From NCBI RefSeq assembly GCF_017743935.1, contig NZ_JAGHRE010000005.1, forward strand, positions 186,001-250,000: a stretch of 64,000 nt of DNA, written 5' to 3'. Made by a program: the position numbers and the translations under genes. The DNA is from Tropicibacter sp. R16_0. GTDB lineage: Bacteria > Pseudomonadota > Alphaproteobacteria > Rhodobacterales > Rhodobacteraceae. The notes under the pieces are model-generated. The model worked only from the letters and a program-made list of their open reading frames with translations. It did not search any database and was not told the DNA's origin. This document shows, one piece after another, positions 1-9,318 of the stretch (position 1 is the stretch's first letter; each line of letters begins with the position of its first letter).

Positions 1-1
1 C

Positions 2-193
2 AAACCGATGCTGGCGGAATTGGCGGTCGACAAGCTGGCCCCGATTTCCAGCGAGATGGCGCGTCTGATGAACGAACAGGACGAGATCGACCGCATCCTG
101 ACCCGTGGCGCCGAACGCGCGCGTGAGATTACGGCCCCGATCCTGCGCCAGACCTATGACATCGTGGGCATGGTCCCGCCCGTACAGATCTGA
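2..193 (+). CDS. trpS: Tryptophan-tRNA ligase, C-terminal end (5' truncated)
   Basis: Only the last 63 codons are in the window; the reading frame is open from base 2. The visible part holds the KLAPISSEMARLM helix and the GAERAREITAPIL segment typical of the C-terminal helical end of class I tryptophanyl-tRNA synthetases, which charge tRNA-Trp in the cytoplasm. The catalytic HIGH and KMSKS regions lie outside the window. A hairpin terminator follows 20 bp after the stop, so trpS ends its transcript here. The assignment rests on this short tail. Confidence 0.8.
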   Translation, partial: KPMLAELAVDKLAPISSEMARLMNEQDEIDRILTRGAERAREITAPILRQTYDIVGMVPPVQI

Positions 194-213
194 TCCAGCG
201 CCAGCTGACAGTC

Positions 214-250
214 ACCGGTCGACTTTCAAAGGTCGGCCGGTTTTCTTTTG
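214..250 (+). terminator. Intrinsic terminator after trpS
   Basis: Stem CCGGTCGAC (215-223) pairs with GTCGGCCGG (232-240), with one G-T wobble and an 8-nt loop, followed by TTTTCTTTT. This is a classical Rho-independent layout downstream of trpS. Confidence 0.85.
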
Positions 251-344
251 CCCAGTCGTCATCACGATTGCATTGCAGCCCCACACAGGTCTGGACTTCT
301 GACCCATTCTCACCCAAGTTTCACAGTGAGAGAGGGAGACAATC

Positions 345-1208
345 ATGGCAACCGGCACCAACATCCGCACCTATTTCGAAGGCACCTGGCATGATGGCAA
401 TGTGCCGATCATGCGCGCAGCGGACCATGGCGCTTGGCTGGGATCAGGCGTTTTCGATGGGGCTCGGATGTTCGATGGATTGGCCCCGGATCTTGAGGCG
501 CATTGCGCCCGTACCAACCGCTCAGCCGAAGCGTTGATGTTGACCCCCACAGTTTCGACCGAAGAGATGGTCGAAATCGCCCGCGAGGGGCTCAAGGCTT
601 ATGGCAAAGACACCGCCGTCTACATCCGCCCGATGTACTGGGGCATCGACGGCGACCCGACAGCAATCGTTCCGCAACCCGATTCCACTGGTTTCGCGCT
701 CTGCCTGGAAGAGATCCCGATGGCTGCGCCCGAGGCCTCGGTCACGCTGACCACGACCCGCTTTCGTCGCCCCGTGCTGGAAGACGCTGTCGTCAACGCC
801 AAGGCGGGCTGCCTCTATCCCAACAACGCCCGGATGCTGAAAGAAGCGCGCGCCAAAGGGTTCAACAACGCGCTGGTGGCAGACGCCATGGGCAATGTGG
901 CCGAGACCGCCACCGCCAACATCTTCATGGTCCGTGATGGCGAGGTATTCACCCCAATTGCCAACGGCACCTTCCTGGCCGGGATCACGCGTGCGCGCCA
1001 CATCAAGAACCTGGAGGCCGATGGCGTGAAGGTGCACGAGGCCGTTCTGTCGTTCCAAGATTTCCACGACGCGGACGAGATTTTCATGTCCGGCAACATG
1101 AACAAAGTGACGCCAGTGACGGCTCTGGACGATACGCAATTCCAGATTGGCCCTATCGCCCGCAAAGCACGTGCGCTTTATTGGGATTGGGCCGCGTCAG
1201 CCGGGTAA
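345..1208 (+). CDS. ilvE: Branched-chain amino acid aminotransferase (fold-type IV)
   Basis: A 287-residue PLP-dependent aminotransferase of class IV. It transfers the amino group between Leu/Ile/Val and 2-oxoglutarate in the cytoplasm. The Schiff-base lysine is likely K153 in NAKAGCLYPNNA, and the PLP-phosphate region is around GNVAETATANIF (about 183-194). The start is supported by AGGGAG a few bases upstream. D-amino acid transaminase and aminodeoxychorismate lyase share this fold, so substrate choice is inferred from overall similarity. It stands as its own unit between the trpS terminator and the stress protein gene. Confidence 0.85.
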   Translation: MATGTNIRTYFEGTWHDGNVPIMRAADHGAWLGSGVFDGARMFDGLAPDLEAHCARTNRSAEALMLTPTVSTEEMVEIAREGLKAYGKDTAVYIRPMYWGIDGDPTAIVPQPDSTGFALCLEEIPMAAPEASVTLTTTRFRRPVLEDAVVNAKAGCLYPNNARMLKEARAKGFNNALVADAMGNVAETATANIFMVRDGEVFTPIANGTFLAGITRARHIKNLEADGVKVHEAVLSFQDFHDADEIFMSGNMNKVTPVTALDDTQFQIGPIARKARALYWDWAASAG

Positions 1209-1289
1209 ACCTCTGGACCGAATAAGAAACCCTGTTATTGCAAGCCCTCGTCCCGTAATGCATGATCCGGTGAAAGAGGATAATTGCCC

Positions 1290-1745
1290 ATGCGTAAGTT
1301 TCTTGTCGTCCTGGATGACAGCCGTGAATGTCTGAATGCCATGCGTTTTGCCGCAATGCGCGCCTCGCACACTGGCGGCGGCGTGGCCGTGCTGTCGATC
1401 ATTCCGCCCGATGAGTTCAACCACTGGATCGGCGTAGGTGAGGTGATGCGCGAAGAGGCCCGCGAGCGCATTCACGCGCATTTTGAGGTCTTCGCGAAAT
1501 GGATGCGCGACAAGCAGCATGTTGAGCCAGAGTTGATCATTCGCGAAGGCGAAGCAGTGAATGAGATCATCGCGCAGGTGCAGGAAGATTCCGAAATCGG
1601 CGTTCTGGTTCTGGGCGCAGGCACCGACAAAAAGGGGCCTGGCCCGCTTGTGTCGCAGCTCAGCCGGTCGTCCGGGTCGCTGCCGATCCCGATTACCATC
1701 GTGCCGGGCGATCTGAGCAAGGAAAAGCTTGAAGCGATCACCTGA
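1290..1745 (+). CDS. Universal stress protein (UspA family)
   Basis: A 151-residue single-domain Usp protein. It starts with a RKFLVVLDDSRE beta strand and ends with the nucleotide-binding-like stretch VLVLGAGTDKKGPG and a final strand PIPITIVPGDL. ATG 1290 is chosen over an in-frame TTG at 1284 because AAAGAGGA lies about 9 bases before it. The usual G-2X-G-9X-G-S/T signature is altered around GPLVSQLSRSSGS, so ATP binding is uncertain. It is 9 bp ahead of the HCCA-isomerase gene and probably cotranscribed. Confidence 0.85.
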   Translation: MRKFLVVLDDSRECLNAMRFAAMRASHTGGGVAVLSIIPPDEFNHWIGVGEVMREEARERIHAHFEVFAKWMRDKQHVEPELIIREGEAVNEIIAQVQEDSEIGVLVLGAGTDKKGPGPLVSQLSRSSGSLPIPITIVPGDLSKEKLEAIT

Positions 1746-1754
1746 GGGCGGGCT

Positions 1755-2348
1755 ATGACGGGGCGCATTCAATTCTGGTTCGAATTCGCGTCGACCTATT
1801 CCTATCTCAGTGCCATGCGGATCGAGGACGCCGCCGCGCGTCATGGGGTTGCCGTCGACTGGCAGCCCTTTTTGCTTGGGCCGATCTTTGCGGCGCAGGG
1901 CTGGAACAACTCTCCCTTCAACATTTACCCCGCCAAGGGTCGTTATATGTGGCGCGACATGGAGCGACTGTGCGACGCGCGTGATTTGCCCTTCGTGCGA
2001 CCCGATCCATTTCCACAAAACGGATTGATGGCAGCGCGTCTGGCCCTGGTGGCAAAACAACAGGGTCGGATTGCTCAATTTGTCAGGGCCGTCTACGCGA
2101 CGCAGTTCGGGCGCGGCTTGGCCATTTCGGACGCCCAGGTTCTGGCCGAGTGCTGGAATGACGCAGGGTTGGAGGCCGAGTTGATGCAGGACGCAAGTGC
2201 CCCCGAGACAAAGGCCGATTTGCGCGCGCAATCCGAAAATGCGCAAAGGCTGGACCTGTTTGGTGCCCCAAGTTTCATCGCGGGAGACGAGCTTTTTTGG
2301 GGCGATGACCGTTTGGAACAGGCGATAATGCACGCTGCCTCAATTTAG
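1755..2348 (+). CDS. 2-hydroxychromene-2-carboxylate isomerase family protein
   Basis: A 197-residue DsbA-fold protein of the HCCA isomerase / GST-kappa group. Motifs are FWFEFASTYSYL at the N-terminus, with Ser at the catalytic position of the usual S-P-Y-S-Y, and LFGAPSFIAGDELFWGDDRL at the C-terminus. Family members use glutathione to isomerise aromatic degradation intermediates, but no aromatic catabolic genes lie nearby, so the physiological substrate is unknown. The gene follows the stress protein gene closely. Confidence 0.85.
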   Translation: MTGRIQFWFEFASTYSYLSAMRIEDAAARHGVAVDWQPFLLGPIFAAQGWNNSPFNIYPAKGRYMWRDMERLCDARDLPFVRPDPFPQNGLMAARLALVAKQQGRIAQFVRAVYATQFGRGLAISDAQVLAECWNDAGLEAELMQDASAPETKADLRAQSENAQRLDLFGAPSFIAGDELFWGDDRLEQAIMHAASI

Positions 2349-2417
2349 AACGGTTCCAATTATTGACTTCCACCCTTTGTGCCCGCATATCAGATGCACA
2401 CATCATGGAGGCTGCTC

Positions 2418-2981
2418 ATGTTCATTCAAACCGAATCGACACCGAACCCGGCGACGCTGAAGTTCCTGCCCGGTCAGACCGTGCTCGAAATGGGCACTGC
2501 AGACTTCCCCTCGGCCGAAGCGGCCACCAAATCCCCCCTTGCCGCACGCATATTTGCCGTCAGCGGCGTGACTGGCGTGTTCTTTGGCAATGATTTTGTC
2601 ACCGTCACCAAAGATGACGCGGTTGAATGGGACCACATCAAACCCGCCATCCTGGGCGCAGTGATGGAACACTACCAATCCGGTCAGCCCGTGATGGCAG
2701 ACGACGCGCAAGCGGCATCGGGTCACGCCGAGCACACCGGCGAAGATGGCGAAGTTGTCGACCAGATCAAGGAACTGCTGGATAGCCGCGTGCGCCCTGC
2801 TGTGGCACAAGACGGTGGTGACATCACGTTCCACGGCTTTGATCGCGGCGTGGTCTATCTGCACATGCAAGGCGCCTGCGCTGGTTGCCCCTCGTCTACT
2901 CTGACGCTGAAAATGGGCATCGAGAACCTGCTGCGCCACTACATCCCCGAGGTAACCGAGGTGCGCCCCGTCGCGGTCTGA
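2418..2981 (+). CDS. nfuA: NifU-like Fe-S cluster carrier (NfuA type)
   Basis: A 187-residue protein with an N-terminal Nfu_N domain (FIQTESTPNPATLKFLPG) and a C-terminal NifU domain carrying the cluster-binding CAGC pair in GACAGCPSSTLTLK. It accepts and delivers 4Fe-4S clusters to apo-enzymes. ATG 2418 is preferred because GGAGG sits 6 bases before it and homologues begin MFIQTE. It is 3 bp ahead of the GFA-family gene, the start of a tight cluster that runs to rimI. Confidence 0.92.
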   Translation: MFIQTESTPNPATLKFLPGQTVLEMGTADFPSAEAATKSPLAARIFAVSGVTGVFFGNDFVTVTKDDAVEWDHIKPAILGAVMEHYQSGQPVMADDAQAASGHAEHTGEDGEVVDQIKELLDSRVRPAVAQDGGDITFHGFDRGVVYLHMQGACAGCPSSTLTLKMGIENLLRHYIPEVTEVRPVAV

Positions 2982-2984
2982 CGC

Positions 2985-3452
2985 ATGTCGGAACCTGTAG
3001 GCCAATCCGTAGAGTTTTCGGGGCGCTGCTATTGCGGCGCCCTTAGCATTAAATCCACGGCTCCCGCTCAAATCGTGACCTATTGCCACTGCGATGATTG
3101 CCGCCGTTTGACGGGCGGGCCGGTTGCAGCATTTGCTGCCTTTGCCCCAGATGCCATCGACATCCAGCCCTCTTGGCCCGACCCGGTTGAACTCAACCCC
3201 GGGGTCAAACGCTGGTTTTGTCGCACGTGCGGGTCGGCCATGGCTGCGCGTTTTGACTATCTTCCGGACCAGGTTTACGTGCCACTTGGCGTGTTGGACC
3301 AGATCGACGAACTGGCCCCGGAGTTGCACTGCCACGCAAGCAATGCTCCAACCTGGTTGCATCTGAACGATGGTCTGCCACGCGACGGCGGCTCTGGCCG
3401 GGATCATCTGCGCACCAAGTCCGTAATTGACAAAGGCCCTCAAGAACCATGA
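2985..3452 (+). CDS. GFA family protein (glutathione-dependent formaldehyde-activating-like, Mss4 fold)
   Basis: A 155-residue zinc-binding protein with the GFA cysteine set: CYCG near residue 14, CHCDDCRR, and CRTCGSAM. Family members bind Zn and include S-hydroxymethylglutathione synthase, but most are uncharacterised. The 4-bp ATGA overlap with tsaB points to translational coupling. No formaldehyde oxidation genes are adjacent, so that activity is not implied. Confidence 0.85.
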   Translation: MSEPVGQSVEFSGRCYCGALSIKSTAPAQIVTYCHCDDCRRLTGGPVAAFAAFAPDAIDIQPSWPDPVELNPGVKRWFCRTCGSAMAARFDYLPDQVYVPLGVLDQIDELAPELHCHASNAPTWLHLNDGLPRDGGSGRDHLRTKSVIDKGPQEP

Positions 3453-4033
3453 ACCCACTCATTCTTGCGTTCGACACGTCAGGGCCGTTCTGCGCAGCGG
3501 CCTTGCTGCGCGGTGGTGATGTGCTTGACGCCCGGGTCGAAGAGATGAAGCGCGGTCAGGCTGAACGCCTTATGTCATTGCTGGAAGAGATTCTGGCCAC
3601 TGCTGGCGTAACATGGCGCGATCTGGATGCCATTGGCGTCGGCATCGGGCCGGGAAACTTCACGGGCATCCGGATCTCGGTCTCCGCCGCGCGCGGGCTG
3701 GCTTTGGGTCTGGGAATTCCCGCCGTGGGTGTCACCGGCTTCGAATCGCTTGGGCTGAGCGCGCCTGACGGTACCCTGCCCGCCATCCCTGCGCCCCGCG
3801 ATCATGTCTACATCCGTCGTTCTGCGGAGGCTCCCGAGCTTGTTCCGGCGAATGACGCGAAAGAAATTGCTCCGCTCTACCTGCCCGAAGATGAGGCAAA
3901 AACAGTCATCGCCATCGCTAGAATTGCGGCTGAACGCTATCGGATCACGGTGACCCCTCCGGCCCCATTCTATATTCGACCGGCCGACGCCGCCCCGTCG
4001 CGGGATGTGCCGCCGGTTCTGTTGGACGAATGA
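3449..4033 (+). CDS. tsaB: tRNA threonylcarbamoyladenosine biosynthesis protein TsaB
   Basis: A 194-residue ASKHA-fold protein with an ILAFDTSG N-terminus and the TsaB hallmark GIGPGNFTGIRI (about residues 67-78). TsaB pairs with TsaD to build t6A37 on ANN-decoding tRNAs. It overlaps its upstream and downstream neighbours by 4 bp each, so GFA-tsaB-rimI are coupled. The tsaB-rimI pairing is widespread in bacteria and supports both assignments. Confidence 0.93.
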   Translation: MNPLILAFDTSGPFCAAALLRGGDVLDARVEEMKRGQAERLMSLLEEILATAGVTWRDLDAIGVGIGPGNFTGIRISVSAARGLALGLGIPAVGVTGFESLGLSAPDGTLPAIPAPRDHVYIRRSAEAPELVPANDAKEIAPLYLPEDEAKTVIAIARIAAERYRITVTPPAPFYIRPADAAPSRDVPPVLLDE

Positions 4034-4443
4034 CTCCGGCGGATATGGCCGCCACCCACAAGGCGGCGTTCACTCAGTCACGTCCTTGGAGTGAAACGGA
4101 ATTTTCCGATCTTCTGTCCAACCGTTTCACCTTTGCCGTTGGGGACGCACGCTGTTTTGCCCTGATCCAGGTGATCGCCGGAGAGGCCGAGTTGCTGACC
4201 ATCGCAACCCATCCCAACCACCAACGCCGCGGGCTGGCGACGCAAGTCATGAACGCTTGGCACAGCCACGCCATCAACCAAGGCGCCGAGCGCGCTTTTC
4301 TTGACGTCGCGGCCGATAACAACCCGGCCATTGCGCTTTACGACGCCTGCGGATATGCGCCCCACGGCCGCAGACCCGGCTATTACAAGCGTTCCGCCAA
4401 GGAGAGTATCGACGCCATCGTGATGCAACGGCCCCTGCCCTGA
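4030..4443 (+). CDS. rimI: Ribosomal-protein-alanine N-acetyltransferase RimI-like (GNAT)
   Basis: A 137-residue GNAT enzyme with the acetyl-CoA loop HPNHQRRGLATQ and the C-terminal VAADNNPAIALYDACGY region characteristic of RimI. RimI acetylates the N-terminus of ribosomal protein bS18. The start overlaps the tsaB stop as ATGA. It is slightly short compared with E. coli RimI. No clear terminator follows in the 158-bp gap to the BMP gene. Confidence 0.88.
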   Translation: MTPADMAATHKAAFTQSRPWSETEFSDLLSNRFTFAVGDARCFALIQVIAGEAELLTIATHPNHQRRGLATQVMNAWHSHAINQGAERAFLDVAADNNPAIALYDACGYAPHGRRPGYYKRSAKESIDAIVMQRPLP

Positions 4444-4601
4444 CGGCAATCCCCGCGATTCTTGGACCATCCGGTCAAAAAGCGGTTGATTCTTTGGGCT
4501 GGCTCCGTCCTTAATTGCCGGTATTATTGCAGTTCTGCTCGCATGCACGGGCTCTGGCACAAGCCGGACGCTCGAAACAAAAAACCAACGGGAGTAAACA
4601 A

Positions 4602-5600
4602 ATGACCCTCATGAAATCGCTGATGGGCGCCGCAGCCTCGCTGGCGCTGACCGCAGGGGCCGCATTGGCCGAGCCCGCGCTGATCTTTGATCTGGGCGGC
4701 AAGTTTGACAAATCCTTTAACGAAGCAGCCCACAACGGTGCGTCTCGTTGGGCCGAAGAAACTGGCGGCAAGTACCGCGAAATCGAGCTGCAGTCCGAAG
4801 CGCAGCGCGAGCAGGCCCTGCGCCGTTTTGCCGAAGCTGGCGCCAACCCGGTGATCACCATGGGCTTTGCCATGGCCGACCCGCTGAGCGCTGTTGCGGC
4901 TGACTACCCCGACACCAAGTTCGTTGCGGTTGACGTCACCTGGCTGGATGCGCCGAACGTGCGTCAGATCGGTTTTGCCGAGCATGAAGGCTCCTACCTG
5001 GTTGGCATGATGGCCGCGATGGCGTCGAAATCCGGCACCGTCGGCTTTATCGGTGGCATGGACATCCCGCTGATCCGTCACTTTGGCTGCGGCTATGCCC
5101 AAGGTGCCAAGGCAGTGAACCCGGACGTTAACATAGTTGCCAACATGACCGGCACCACCCCGTCGGCGTGGAACGACCCGGTCAAGGGCTCGGAACTGAC
5201 CAAGGCACAAATCGCCCAAGGTGCCGACGTGATCTATGCTGCTGCTGGCGGCACCGGCGTTGGTGTTCTGCAGACCGCAGCCGACGAAGGCATCCTGTCG
5301 ATCGGCGTGGACAGCAACCAGAACCACCTGCACCCGGGCAAGGTCTTGACCTCGATGCTCAAGCGCGTGGACGTGGCCGTTTATGACGCCATGAAAGCAG
5401 GCGCGGACGTTGAAACCGGTGTCTTCACCATGGGCTTGGCCGAAGAAGGCGTCGGCGTTGCCATGGACGACAACAACGCCTCGCTGGTCAGCGATGACAT
5501 GAAAGGCGCAGTCGAAACGGCGCGTCAGGACATCATCGACGGCAAGACCACCGTTGTAAGCTATTACGAAAACGACAGCTGCCCGGCAGTCAGCTTCTAA
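4602..5600 (+). CDS. BMP-family ABC transporter substrate-binding protein
   Basis: A 332-residue periplasmic binding protein with a signal peptide (MTLMKSLMGAAASLALTA... ending ALA-EP) and the PnrA/Med fold marker ALIFDLGGKFDKSFNEAA. Related proteins bind purine nucleosides. ATG 4602 follows GGGAG by 8 bases. Two ABC-domain and permease genes follow on the same strand, making a complete importer. A strong stem-loop right after the stop may raise the level of this message relative to the downstream genes. Substrate is inferred from family, not shown. Confidence 0.92.
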   Translation: MTLMKSLMGAAASLALTAGAALAEPALIFDLGGKFDKSFNEAAHNGASRWAEETGGKYREIELQSEAQREQALRRFAEAGANPVITMGFAMADPLSAVAADYPDTKFVAVDVTWLDAPNVRQIGFAEHEGSYLVGMMAAMASKSGTVGFIGGMDIPLIRHFGCGYAQGAKAVNPDVNIVANMTGTTPSAWNDPVKGSELTKAQIAQGADVIYAAAGGTGVGVLQTAADEGILSIGVDSNQNHLHPGKVLTSMLKRVDVAVYDAMKAGADVETGVFTMGLAEEGVGVAMDDNNASLVSDDMKGAVETARQDIIDGKTTVVSYYENDSCPAVSF

Positions 5601-5614
5601 TCGCTACGTTGCGT

Positions 5615-5638
5615 GGGCCGGTGTGACCGCACCGGCCC
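5615..5638 (+). terminator. Stem-loop between binding-protein and ATPase genes
   Basis: A perfect 9-bp stem, GGGCCGGTG (5615-5623) with CACCGGCCC (5630-5638), and a 6-nt loop, without a convincing T-run. Such hairpins after the binding-protein gene of ABC operons often act as partial terminators or 3' stabilisers. Confidence 0.65.
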
Positions 5639-5716
5639 GCCTTTCACCTCCCCCGCGTGCCCTTGGCGTTGTTCGCCGGACCCTGCACGCCCCTCTTCGG
5701 CCATCGAGGTTAAATC

Positions 5717-7246
5717 ATGACCGTCCCAGCCATCGAGCTAAAAGGGATTTCCAAATCCTTTGGCCCCGTCCAGGCAAACAAGGACATCTCCATCAGCGTC
5801 GCCCCCGGTACGATCCATGGGATCATCGGTGAAAACGGTGCGGGCAAATCCACGCTGATGAGCATTCTCTACGGATTCTACAAAGCCGACAAAGGCGAGA
5901 TCTGGATCAACGGTTCAAAGACCGAGATCCCGGACAGCCAAGCCGCCATCGCAGCAGGCATCGGCATGGTGTTCCAGCACTTCAAACTGGTCGAAAACTT
6001 CACCGTTCTGGAAAACATCATTCTGGGCGCAGAAGACGGCGGGCTGCTCAAGCCGTCGTTGGCCAAGGCGCGCAAAACGCTCAAGGAACTGGCGACTGAA
6101 TACGAGCTGAACGTCGACCCTGACGCCGTGATCGAAGAGATCGGCGTGGGCATGCAACAGCGAGTCGAGATTCTGAAAGCGCTCTATCGCCAAGCGGATA
6201 TCCTGATCTTGGATGAACCCACGGGCGTGCTGACCCCGGCCGAGGCCGACCAGCTGTTTCGCATTCTGCATCGCCTCAAGGATGAGGGAAAAACCATCAT
6301 CCTGATCACGCACAAGCTGCGCGAGATCATGGAGGCAACCGATACCGTCAGCGTCATGCGTCGCGGTCAGATGACAGCAACGGTCAAAACATCTGAAACC
6401 AACCCACAGCACTTGGCCGAGCTGATGGTGGGCCGCAAGGTTCTGCTGCAGGTGGACAAGGTTCCTGCCAAAGTCGGCGCGCCGGTTCTCGAGATCGAGA
6501 ACCTGCATGTCACCGACGAAAAGGGCGTCGAGCGGGTCAAAGGCATCAACCTGGAGGTCCGTGCAGGCGAAATTTTGGGCATTGCCGGCGTGGCCGGAAA
6601 CGGACAGTCGGAACTCTTGGAAGTTCTGGGCGGAATGCGCCCCGGCACGGGCAGCATTCGCCTAAACGGATCGCCCTTGGCGTTAAGCGGTGCTGGATCA
6701 GATGCCCGTGCGCGCCGGGATCAGCACATCGCGCATGTGCCCGAGGACCGCCAGCGCGAAGGCCTGATCATGGATTTCCACGCCTGGGAAAATGTGGCCT
6801 TCGGCTATCACCACGATCCCGCCTACCAAAGCGGCATCTTCATGAACAACGCCGCCTTGCGTGCCGACACCGAGCGCAAGATCGAGAAATTCGATGTACG
6901 CCCGGCCGACGGTTGGCTGGCGGCCAAGAACTTCTCGGGCGGCAACCAGCAAAAGATCGTCGTTGCTCGCGAAATCGAACGCAACCCTGACCTGCTGTTG
7001 GTTGGGCAACCGACCCGGGGCGTCGATATCGGCGCTATCGAATTCATCCACCAGCAGATCGTCGCCCTGCGCGATCAAGGCAAGGCGGTGCTGCTGGTGT
7101 CGGTCGAGCTAGAAGAGATCTTCTCGCTGTCCGACCGGATTGCCGTCATGTTTGACGGCCACATCATGGGCGAGCGCCTGCCCCATGAAACGGACGAAAA
7201 AGAACTGGGCCTGCTGATGGCAGGCGTCGATGGAAAGGCCGCATAA
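5717..7246 (+). CDS. Nucleoside/sugar-type ABC transporter ATPase with two ABC domains
   Basis: A 509-residue cytoplasmic ATPase built from two ABC domains like RbsA. The first has Walker A GENGAGKST (about residues 37-45) and Walker B ILILDEPTGVLTP. The second has a degenerate Walker A, GVAGNGQSEL, and the signature FSGGNQQKIVVAREI. The degenerate second site is normal for this subfamily. It powers the permeases encoded directly downstream, with 1 bp between its stop and the next start. Confidence 0.94.
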   Translation: MTVPAIELKGISKSFGPVQANKDISISVAPGTIHGIIGENGAGKSTLMSILYGFYKADKGEIWINGSKTEIPDSQAAIAAGIGMVFQHFKLVENFTVLENIILGAEDGGLLKPSLAKARKTLKELATEYELNVDPDAVIEEIGVGMQQRVEILKALYRQADILILDEPTGVLTPAEADQLFRILHRLKDEGKTIILITHKLREIMEATDTVSVMRRGQMTATVKTSETNPQHLAELMVGRKVLLQVDKVPAKVGAPVLEIENLHVTDEKGVERVKGINLEVRAGEILGIAGVAGNGQSELLEVLGGMRPGTGSIRLNGSPLALSGAGSDARARRDQHIAHVPEDRQREGLIMDFHAWENVAFGYHHDPAYQSGIFMNNAALRADTERKIEKFDVRPADGWLAAKNFSGGNQQKIVVAREIERNPDLLLVGQPTRGVDIGAIEFIHQQIVALRDQGKAVLLVSVELEEIFSLSDRIAVMFDGHIMGERLPHETDEKELGLLMAGVDGKAA

Positions 7247-7247
7247 T

Positions 7248-8342
7248 ATGGACAAGATGCCCAAATGGGCCGACGTGGTCCTTATTCCCGTCATCAGCCT
7301 GATCCTGGCCGCGATCCTGTCGGCCCTGGTGATCCTTGGGATCGGCGAAGACCCTGTTGAAGCGGTGAACCTGATGGTCACCGGCGCGCTCGGCTCGACT
7401 TATGGCTGGGGCTATACGCTCTATTATGCCACCAACTTCATGTTCACCGGCCTGGCCGTGGCCGTGGCGTTTCATGCGCGGCTGTTCAACATCGGTGGCG
7501 AGGGTCAGGCGATGCTGGGCGGGCTTGGTGTGGCCATGGTCTGCCTCTACGTGCCCTGGCCGCATTGGTCCCTGGCCCTGTTGGGGGCCTGTGCTGGTGC
7601 CATGATCTTTGGCGCCGCCTGGGCGGCGATCCCGGCCTATCTTCAAGCCAAACGCGGCAGTCACATCGTGATCACCACCATCATGTTCAACTTCATCGCA
7701 GCTGCGGTGCTGAACTACATGCTGGTCAACGTGATGCGTCCCGAAGGGTCGATGGACCCGGCCTCGGAGCGCTTCCCCGAAGCGGTGCACCTGCCGACCC
7801 TGCACGAGCTGCTGGCCCCCATCGGGATCAGCTTTTCCAAGGCCGCACCTGCCAACATCTCACTGCTGGTGGCGATGCTGGCCTGTGTCGTTGTCTGGGC
7901 CCTTATCTGGCGCACCAAGCTGGGCTATGAAATCCGCGCTTATGGTCATTCGGAAACCGGCGCGCTTTATGCCGGTATCTCGCCAGTCAAGATCACCATG
8001 ATCGCCATGCTGATTTCGGGTGCCTTGGCGGGTTTGATGGCCACCAACAACGTCATGGGCGAAGCGGAACGGCTGGTTCTGAACTCGACTGAGGGCGCAG
8101 GGTTTATTGGCATCGCCGTGGCCCTGATGGGGCGCAGCCATCCGTTTGGCGTGTTCCTGGCGGCGATCCTCTTTGGCTTTCTCTATCAGGGCGGTGCGGA
8201 ACTGGCCTTGTGGACGTCGATCCCGCGCGAGCTGATCGTGGTGATCCAGGCACTTGTGATCCTGTTTACCGGTGCGCTCGACAACATGGTGCGCACACCG
8301 CTTGAAAAGATGTTCCTGGCCATGCGGAAAGGCAAAGCGTGA
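7248..8342 (+). CDS. ABC transporter permease 1 (BMP-type importer)
   Basis: A 364-residue inner-membrane permease of the BPD_transp_2 family with many hydrophobic segments and the conserved coupling region YEIRAYGHSETGALYAGIS. The start at 7248 lies just after the ATPase stop, with GGAAAGG upstream. It forms the translocation channel with the next gene's product. The last base of the stop codon is the first base of the next start (TGATG). Confidence 0.93.
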   Translation: MDKMPKWADVVLIPVISLILAAILSALVILGIGEDPVEAVNLMVTGALGSTYGWGYTLYYATNFMFTGLAVAVAFHARLFNIGGEGQAMLGGLGVAMVCLYVPWPHWSLALLGACAGAMIFGAAWAAIPAYLQAKRGSHIVITTIMFNFIAAAVLNYMLVNVMRPEGSMDPASERFPEAVHLPTLHELLAPIGISFSKAAPANISLLVAMLACVVVWALIWRTKLGYEIRAYGHSETGALYAGISPVKITMIAMLISGALAGLMATNNVMGEAERLVLNSTEGAGFIGIAVALMGRSHPFGVFLAAILFGFLYQGGAELALWTSIPRELIVVIQALVILFTGALDNMVRTPLEKMFLAMRKGKA

Positions 8343-9307
8343 TGGATTTCCTGACGATCATCCAAGTTCTCGATTCGACGGTTCGCCTGGCCACGCCCCT
8401 GTTGCTGGCCTGTCTGGCAGGGCTTTATTCCGAACGCGCAGGCATTTTCGACATCGGGCTTGAGGGCAAGATGCTGATGGCCGCGTTTTTCTCGGCCGCT
8501 GTGGCCGCAGTCAGCGGCTCTGTTTGGCTGGGTCTGCTGGCGGGGATCGCCTCGTCGCTGGTGCTTAGCGGGTTGCACGGCCTTGCTTCGATCACCTTCC
8601 GTGGCAATCAGCTGATTTCCGGTGTGGCGATCAACTTCCTTGCCGCGGGCATGACAGTGCTGATCGCACAGGATTGGTTCAAGCAGGGCGGGCGCACGCC
8701 ATCGCTGTTTGCAGGAGGCCGGTTCGAACCAATCAACTTTCCCTTTGCCGAAGCGCTTAGCGGTGTGCCGATTCTCGGCCCCATCTATTCCGAGCTGCTG
8801 TCGGGCCATTCAATCCTGGTCTATCTGGCGTTCCTGGCCGTGCCTGGCACGTGGTGGGTTCTGTATCGCACCCGCTTTGGTCTGCGCCTGCGCGCCGTCG
8901 GTGAAAACCCGGCAGCCGTGGACACAGCCGGGGTTTCGGTCGTTGGCTTGCGCTATGCGGCCGTTGCGATTTGCGGTGTGCTCTGCGGCATTGCCGGGGC
9001 CTATCTGGCAACCGCGCTGCAAGCCGGATTCGTCAAGGACATGACCGCGGGTCGCGGCTTTATCGCATTGGCGGCTCTGATCTTTGCCAAGTGGCGTCCG
9101 TGGCAGGCAATGTGGGCCTGTCTGTTGTTTGGCCTGCTCCAAGCCATTGCGCTGAGGTTCCAGAATATCGATCTGGGCGGCGTGGTGATTCCCGTGCAGG
9201 TGATGGATGCCCTGCCCTATATCCTGACCGTGGTGATCCTGGCCGGCTTTGTCGGCAAGGCCATTCCGCCGCGCGCAGGCGGTGAACCCTATGTAAAGGA
9301 ACGCTGA
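8342..9307 (+). CDS. ABC transporter permease 2 (BMP-type importer)
   Basis: A 321-residue partner permease of the same family. The N-terminal LLACLAGLYSERAGIFDIGLEGKM region and the coupling helix LRLRAVGENPAAVDTAGVS are conserved features. An alternative GTG at 8339 is in frame; ATG 8342 is preferred because of the TGATG overlap with permease 1. It ends the importer operon. Confidence 0.92.
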   Translation: MDFLTIIQVLDSTVRLATPLLLACLAGLYSERAGIFDIGLEGKMLMAAFFSAAVAAVSGSVWLGLLAGIASSLVLSGLHGLASITFRGNQLISGVAINFLAAGMTVLIAQDWFKQGGRTPSLFAGGRFEPINFPFAEALSGVPILGPIYSELLSGHSILVYLAFLAVPGTWWVLYRTRFGLRLRAVGENPAAVDTAGVSVVGLRYAAVAICGVLCGIAGAYLATALQAGFVKDMTAGRGFIALAALIFAKWRPWQAMWACLLFGLLQAIALRFQNIDLGGVVIPVQVMDALPYILTVVILAGFVGKAIPPRAGGEPYVKER

Positions 9308-9318
9308 TAGGTCCAGTT